From: Chara braunii
Lineage: Eukaryota > Streptophyta > Charophyceae > Charales > Characeae
Reading direction: 5' to 3'
Length of the DNA stretch: 48,604 bases
NCBI GenBank assembly: GCA_003427395.1
Contig: BFEA01000072.1
Span: 1,536,620 to 1,585,223, forward strand
Both the position numbers and the translations under genes were made by a program. Of this stretch, positions 42,790-48,604 are shown one piece after another; within the stretch, counting starts at the first letter, position 1; each line of letters starts with the position of its first letter. The notes under the pieces are model-generated. The model did not search any database, was not told the DNA's origin, and saw nothing but the letters and a program-made list of their open reading frames with translations.

Positions 42790-43591
42790 ATCACCGACTG
42801 ATCAACAGTGGTGATGGAGATGGCAGCAAGCTAGATGGGTTCCTGACGGCGGGACAAGGCACCTGCGACGTGGTTCGTTTCACCCTTAATGGGATGAGTG
42901 GTGAAACTGAACTCGGATAAATCACAACACGAGCGTGTCTGTCGAGGGGAAAGCTTAGGCTTCGTGGGGAAAGCCTGGACAACTGAGTTGTCTGTGCGCA
43001 CCGTGAAGGGCGCCCCGTGAAGATAATGACGTCAATGCCGAGTAGCATAAACTACTGCGAGAACCTCACGTTCATCGGCAGTGTAGTTTATCTCGGCAGG
43101 CCGTAGCTGACGGGAGTAGAAAACGATCGGGCAATCCCCAGCACGAGCCTCGACAATCCCATCCTCCGCGATGGTCGGAAGTAAGTAACAGGAGGACTGT
43201 CAGTGGAGGGAAGTGGTGGGAGGGTAGGTGTTAGTCGAGAAGCAGTGTCAGCAGAAGGGAAGGGGAAAGGAGGAACATGGGGGTAAGGTGAATCTGGAGG
43301 AGAGGGAAACACCTGAGAAAGGACAACTCCTACTGCAAAATCTGACGCATCGGTGGTGACGATAAAGGGACGATCAAAATCAGGAAGGCGAAGAACCGGC
43401 GCACAGGTCACCGCCTTCTTGAGGGCGCGAAAGGCGTCCTCGCACAGGGGTGTCCAAAACCACGGCGGGTTCTTCCGGAGGAGGGTAGAGGTAAGGACGT
43501 AGGAATACCTAGCGTATCCTTGGATAAAATTACTATAGTAGCTGGTGAGGCCTAGGAAACTGCGAAGCAGCTTGGCATCTGTGGGGACGGG
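42790..43591 (-). pseudogene. pol: Chromovirus RNase H region (broken) with an inserted Pro-rich segment
   Basis: After the RT stop the translation continues LRSFLGLTSYYSNFIQGYA, then PFIVTTDASDFAVGVVLSQ, the start of RNase H. A Pro/Ser-rich stretch of about 40-50 residues (about 43315-43175) follows before the fold resumes in another frame with PIVFYSRQLRPAEINYTADE, REVLAVVYATRH, a TGA (43034-43032) in place of Trp, and RHYLHGAPFTVRTDNS. It closes with HPIKGETNHVAGALSRR. RNase H would degrade the RNA strand of the replication intermediate. At least one frameshift and one stop make it inactive. Confidence 0.85.
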
Positions 43592-44557
43592 TCACTCTGC
43601 AATAGCAGTGATCTTCGCGTCGTCCATGTGGAGACCCTGGTCAGACACATGGTGTCCTAGGAAGTCCACTTTGCGCTGGGCAAAGCGGCACTTACTGAGC
43701 TTGGCATAGAATCCATGCTTGCGTAAGCGTTGTAGGACATCGCGGAGGTGTCTGAGATGGTCTTCTAAGGTACGACTGTAAACCAGGATGTCGTATAGGT
43801 ATACGAGAACGTATTCTTCAAGGATGTCCCTGAAGATGTCGTTCATCTCCGTTTGGAAGGTGGCGGGTGCATTGGTGAGGCCGAACGGCATCACCGTGAA
43901 CTCGTAGTGGCCGAAGCGCGATCGGAAGGCGGTTTTCGGCTGATCCTCTGTGGCAACGCGGATCTGGTGGTAACCGCTACGAAGATCAATCTTCGTGAAG
44001 AAGCGGTTGCCTGCCAGACGGTCAAACAGCTCATCCGCGCGGGGCATGGGATAGTTGTTCTTAACCGTGTAACGGTTAAGGCCGCGATAGTCGATGCAGA
44101 GGCGGAAAGTTCCGTCCGCTTTGCGAGCAAAGAGGACAGGTGCACCCCAAGGGGAGTTATTGGGTTTAATGAAACCCAGTCGAAGGAGCTCCTCAAGCTG
44201 ACACTTGAGTTCCATCGCCTCTGGGATCGAGAGTCGGTACGGTGCCTGATTGTGAACACGATAATCAGGCACGAGCTGGATGGAATGCTCAACACCGCGC
44301 ATCGGGGGAATCCCGCTGTATGAGAAATACGGGGGAAAGACGTCGCGGTACTCTCGAACCAGGTCGCGAACGGCCAGCTCTAAGTCTGTCGTGAATCGTG
44401 TGAGTTCCTCCGCGTCTGCGTCAGCACGAGACGTATGTGTGGACTCGACAGTCAACGGCGCAGGGGGTATCCGCAGGCTAACGAGTGGATGTAGAGATGG
44501 GAGCCGCGAAGATGGAAGGAGGGTCAGGGGGATCGGGCTCCAGGGAGATGAGCTCAA
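43592..44557 (-). pseudogene. pol: Chromovirus reverse transcriptase, catalytic box altered
   Basis: A 321-codon frame with all the standard Ty3/gypsy RT blocks: [77 protein letters not shown] and FLGHHVS. The catalytic YLDD box reads YLYD: the first Asp codon is TAC (plus-strand 43793-43795). Loss of this metal-binding Asp should abolish polymerase activity. The frame ends at a TGA (43594-43592) where relatives have Trp (AIAEW), although recognisable RT/RNase H sequence continues in frame. Confidence 0.93.
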
Positions 44558-45512
44558 CCTCGGGACAGAGTGGATCGTAGCGAAGAAGATCCATGACGTT
44601 CACTGAGTAGAACGTGACGTCCTCTTGTCGTATGAAGTGAGCGAACTGACGAGGGGAAGTGAACGCGATGTTGGGGTGGGACCCTGAGGGACGAGGGTTC
44701 TGGGGAAGTAGGTCAGGTGGGGTGTCGCTCGTGGTTCCAATGAACGGGACGCGATGGGTCTGACCACACTTCGTTTTGAGAACGAGTGTCTCGGTCGCCC
44801 ATTCGGCCTCTGTGCTGCGGAACCAGCGAGACCAAGGAGTGCCAAGGATAAAGTCGTACCCAGTTTCCAGCACGTCGAAGTATGCGGAGGAATGGTAGCA
44901 CCTAGGCGTCTGGGTACTATCCGATGGATGAAGGGTGAGGGAGAAGTGGAGGTCGGGGACCGTCTGATTGAAGAAGCGCTGTGTCTTGTTATCTCCGAGG
45001 GTAACGGAGATAGGAGAGCGAGACCCAGAGGTAGCTAGGCGAGCTTCCTCAACCACTCGAGGGTGAACGAAATCTCCCTGCGAGCCAGAGTCCCATAAAG
45101 CGTGGTATACCCTCGTAGATGTCCCTAGGCGAATAGGGATGATGGGTAGGGTGCGATCAGGGTCAGAGAGCAGAGCGAGAAGACGACGCAGGACGTTGAC
45201 GTGCCTCGTGAGTCGCTCCTGACGAGCCTGCAAAATGCTCAAGTCCAGGAAAGATGACACAACGTCATCGCGAGTCGCCAGCTGAGTGCTACAATGGGCT
45301 GTGCGAATGGCGCGACGCGTCGGAAGTCTCGGGGGAGAAGCGCTGGATGTGGCGGTCTGCGGGGAGGCTGACAGTACCTCGACAGACGACGGGGCAGAGA
45401 GAACTGCGTCTGTCGTATCCTGAAGGTCCTCTGGTGGGGTAGCCAAAGGGGCAAACCGCGACTCGGTGGTCGGGAAGCTGGCTACGTGCGAGGCCTCAGG
45501 GGTACACTGCAC
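44478..45512 (-). pseudogene. pol: Chromovirus aspartic protease region
   Basis: A 344-codon open frame. The catalytic motif is DSGSQGDFV at residues 141-149 (codon for Asp at 45092-45090), the equivalent of D(S/T)GA; Ser in place of Ala/Thr after Gly is a tolerated variant. FILGTPW about 90 residues later matches the ILGMPWL flap/second conserved block. The N-terminal 130 residues are a linker after the zinc knuckle. In the family this enzyme cleaves the Gag-Pol polyprotein. The frame itself is open, but it is disconnected from RT by a frame change near 44500. Confidence 0.85.
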
Positions 45513-45517
45513 CGTGG

Positions 45518-47573
45518 TTAGCTGGGTGGGGCTTGCCGGGCGGGGCCGGGGGGGGACTGAGATCCGCGCTGACGAGAAATGTCAGCGTAGTATCGATCGA
45601 GGGCGGTGTGGTATGGACACCGTGAGGAGGTGTGTCCATCCTGGCGGCAACGAAGGCAGCCTCGTCGGTCCTCGAGGGCGGCACACTCCTCGGGGGATAA
45701 AGCTCCGCAAGGAGGGACAAAACCCTGCGGGAGGTCTATCTGAGGAATTGTGGGTGTGCGGGCGCCAGGCTGTGCAACCCGACTGCGTGCACGACCCATG
45801 GCAGACATGGCCATCTGCAGGCGCTCGGCCATTGGGACAGTGTCGTCATCCAAGTGGTACTGGATGACGTCCCGAAGCTCGATGTCCTCGGGGGCGTCCC
45901 CAATGGTAGGACTGAGCTCGGATGAGGCGTCCTCTCCATACTCGAGAGAACTGTAGTGTCGAGCGAATGGCGCTCCAGGTCGAGCCGGGCGACGAAAACG
46001 ACCGGCAAACGAGGAGGGGCCTCGGGTGGTACCCCGAGACTAGGAGGTGGCGGCTGGCCGCGAAGAGGATGGGGCGACGGAGAAGCGACTGCACATCCTC
46101 TGGTACTGACGCGCAGCCTCGTATGCCTGCTCCGCGGAAGAGAATGATGGCCTCCATAGCTCTAGGCGGTAGTTAGTCGGCAGGCTGACAAGGAACCGGT
46201 CGGTGAGTGTGACCTCCGGTAGGAACGTCTCGTCACAAACAAGGCGAGCGTCCTAAAACACCCGGATGTGATGCTCCAGGTCGGCCGGTACAGAGGACCC
46301 GGACCATCTGGTCTGGGTGACGCGGTCTAAGGCGTCGGCCGAAACGGTCCTGAAGGAAGGCCGCGAAGTCGGCCAAAGTGGGGACCTCACCCACGGGGAG
46401 GCGCTGAGTATAATGATCCTCCCACGCAGTGAAAGGGCTACCTCGCAATTTGGTTGCGAGCACATCGCATTACAACTCCTGACGGGTGGTCGTCGTTGAG
46501 AGCGTGCACGTTGCTATCTGCAACCAGCGAGAGACACGGAATGTGCCATCATACTCGGGAATGTCCGTGGTGCGCACAAGAGGATGTCCACTGTGCTGAT
46601 GGCGGGGGGAGAGAGATCGAGGCGAGTGCACTGCGGCAGCGTAAGTCGAGGCCGCTGCAGGGGCAGAGGTGGGGGAAGGCTGTGGGCCATGGCCGCTGGC
46701 AGATGGACCAGCAGACGAGGAGGCAACGGTCGCGGGCAGCTGTCCCGAAATAGCCAGGTAGGAGGGAAGAGGCTGAGGAGCAGGTCGAGGGAAAGGAGCC
46801 TCCATCATGGGGACCGAAGGGGTGGTAGAGGAAGAAGGGTGGGCAGCCTGTGATGGGTGAGGCTGTCTCAGAGCGAGAATCTTCGTCTGACCCTGCGCAA
46901 TTGTGGCCTGTAAAGTGGCCACTCGCTGGGTGCGCGGGGTCGGAGGTGGAGGGGGCGGAGCGGGTCGCCCAGTAGGAGGAGGAATCCCAGTCTGGGCGGT
47001 ACCCTGCTATGGGGGTGGGGGGACGAAGGCAGGAAGAAGAGGGCGGATCCGTATTGCCGCGACCGGTGTGGGAAGCTGGGAAGCAACACCGGGGTAGGTC
47101 GATGAAACTGCGCGGCCAGATGGTTGTACCTGGACCTCAGCACCTACGGCATTAGTAGAGACAGTAGGGGCGGCCGTGGCCGGAAGAACTGCCGCAACGG
47201 ACGGGGTGGTCTGAGCGGCAGCAGCACTCGTCATCGCTGAGGGGGAGTGTTGGGCCTGGCCCGCAAAGGAGGGGGAACCATGGTGACTCCGTCTCTGGAG
47301 TCCTGGGGAGCCGGAATCGGAGCCGGTAGGGGAAGGGGTGTGAGAGCGGTGGAGAGAGCGATGAGGGGAGCCCTTGAGGCGGTTGACGTCGAGGGCTAGC
47401 GCATTGATTTGCGCTTGCAACGGTCCAAGCGTACTAAGTTGTGCCTGGATTGCTATAAGGACGGCATGAAGGTCCATCGTGTCCGCATGGGCCTGATCAT
47501 GAGCCGCTGACGGCGCGCTGACCTAGGGTGTGGACTGCGCCGCGGCGATCTCCTCGGATGAACTCCCTTCCAT
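45518..47573 (-). pseudogene. gag: Chromovirus Gag (broken)
   Basis: Starts at the ATG at 47573-47571. An internal TAG lies at 47525-47523, where a Gln codon is the likely ancestor. A Pro/Ser/Ala-rich N-terminal region follows, with a second TAG (47009-47007). The capsid-like part carries LATKLRGSPFTAWEDHY and TLADFAAFLQDRFGRR, typical of retrotransposon Gag. The nucleocapsid zinc knuckle is CLRCRQDGHTSSRC (C-x2-C-x4-H-x4-C) at about 45620. Frame changes near 46490 and 46350 and further stops interrupt it. Gag would form the cytoplasmic particle that packages element RNA. Confidence 0.85.
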
Positions 47574-48604
47574 GGCCGGAAGGGGAATGGAGGTAGTCCT
47601 AAGAGGACTGTGTGGGGAAAGGGGCCCACCGGTAAGAGGAAGGGGACCGCGGGAGCGGGGTGAGTATGTGTGAGTCGGCTCGCCTCGGATTTTGCGGGTC
47701 GCGCGTGAGACGAAGGCTCCGAACCGCTCGAGGGGGGAGGGGCCGTCCAGGTCCAGGGTGCCCGACGGGAGGAGGCGGGAGTTAGGAGAACCCTAAACCC
47801 TAGAAAACCCTAAGAAAACCCTAATCGGAGTTTAGGTGGTTAGGGGAGGGTAGCGGCGACCTAATCAAAAAAAAAGATAATATGGAGGGGAGGGGGAAAG
47901 AAAATAGAATAAACAATAAAATTTCGAGATAAAAATAAAATAAAAGAAAGAATAAAAATAAATAAAGAAATAAAATATAAAGAGCGAGGGAAGAGGACTT
48001 ATTTATTTTTTTGAAAATTTCGGCAGCATTTTCTTACCCCAACGGGGTCAAAATGTGCAAAGAGAAAGGAGAGACTAAGAGAAGCACACTAATTTTTACA
48101 ATGCCGCAAATTAAAATTTTCAAAAAAATAAGTAAATAAATAGATAAATGAATAAGGAGGTGGAGGAGAGTGAAGAGAAACTAACCAAGTTTTGGATTTT
48201 TCACAAATTTCGGCAGCACTTCGTTACTCTCACGGGGTCAAAATGTGTGTCGAAAGCAAGAATGGCCAAGTCCTAATCGGATTTTAGGGTGCCGCAGAAA
48301 AATTTGAATTTTTTAAATGAATAAAGAAAAATAAAATAATCAGAAAGATGAGAAAAGAAGGATATAGAATATACTTCCTTTCTAATACGAATATAAAAAT
48401 AACAAATTATTTTTATATTCGTATTTTATTTTTTTTTACAAGATGAGATATATTAATGAACATTTACATACACATATACAATAATCAATAATGGAAGAAA
48501 TGAATATATCTTAATGTTGTATTGAATTTATTATTTGATAGATGAGATTTCATAAATAGACTCTACTTTTTTAGAGAAATAAATATTTTGATACAAATCA
48601 CTAA
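47574..48604 (-). other. Upstream leader of the chromovirus; AT-rich, internal 190-bp repeat
   Basis: Upstream of the Gag start on the minus strand. The first 250 bases are GC-rich with telomere-like CCCTAAACCCTA phrases at 47791-47824. The rest is AT-rich. Two diverged copies of a block containing CGGCAGCA and CGGGGTCAAAATGTG begin at 48021 and 48211 (period 190). No primer-binding site or LTR was recognised. Confidence 0.5.

Larger units (their letters stand above)
41122..47573 (-). mobile_element. Ty3/gypsy chromovirus, inactivated
   Basis: A 6.45-kb internal region in the order Gag, protease, reverse transcriptase, RNase H, integrase, chromodomain, all on the minus strand, which is diagnostic of the chromovirus branch of Ty3/gypsy. 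It is dead: stops at 47523-47525, 47007-47009, 43592-43594 and 43032-43034, several frameshifts, and a Tyr in place of the first Asp of the RT box. Five Ns at 41689-41715 mark poor base calls in the integrase. No pair of LTRs was found; the 5' LTR may lie beyond 48604. Confidence 0.93.

Noticed and set aside
47791-47824. Possible interstitial telomere array
   Set aside because: Only a few imperfect CCCTAAA units are present, too short for a telomeric array; telo-box-like leader sequence is a better description.
1-48604. tRNA, rRNA, CRISPR or bacterial-type operon
   Set aside because: No cloverleaf with A/B boxes, conserved rRNA core or regularly spaced repeat-spacer array was seen; the repeats found are microsatellites, tandem duplications or transposons.

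Overview
This is a repeat-rich nuclear window from a eukaryote, most likely a streptophyte green plant or alga. The one convincing host gene is a plant-type SYP3 (syntaxin-5 class) Qa-SNARE with GT-AG introns of up to 9.5 kb. The rest is mostly decayed retroelements, short foldback DNA elements, microsatellites and single-strand-biased pyrimidine tracts. Very long introns, LINEs and a chromodomain Ty3/gypsy element would suit a large charophyte genome such as Chara, but that assignment is inference.

Layout: 1-1150 has no recognisable gene. 1180-4505 (minus) is an AT-rich, heavily decayed LINE with endonuclease and reverse-transcriptase remnants. 4500-7480 holds microsatellites, a 30-bp tandem repeat, a proline-rich open frame and a 99-bp inverted-repeat element. 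7480-8138 is a CpG-rich promoter and leader. 8139-26774 (plus) is the SYP3 gene: five exons, 1143 coding bases, 380 residues, intron phases 1, 0, 2, 2. Intron 1 carries three copies of a 105-106-bp foldback element flanked by TA and a 1.6-kb pyrimidine tract. Intron 2 carries (GT)n runs and a fragment resembling a group II intron maturase. Intron 3 carries a truncated LINE on the minus strand.

26775-31430 has no confident gene but contains a tandem array of a ~190-bp composite repeat. 31440-32075 (plus) is the 3' end of a third LINE. A 175-base N gap at 32653-32827 is flanked by identical 95-bp sequences. 33.0-41.1 kb is non-genic, becoming AT-rich at 36.1-39.6 kb, with tandem repeats of about 140, 191-198 and 230 bp. 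41122-47573 (minus) is a Ty3/gypsy chromovirus in the order Gag, protease, RT, RNase H, integrase, chromodomain. It is inactivated by nonsense changes, frameshifts and a substitution in the RT catalytic box. Its long terminal repeats could not be delimited.

The SNARE should work in ER-Golgi and intra-Golgi membrane fusion. The other elements are passengers: two of the LINEs and the chromovirus are visibly dead, and their point damage is dominated by C-to-T/G-to-A changes, as expected for methylated, silenced repeats. I found no tRNA, rRNA, CRISPR array or multi-gene system.
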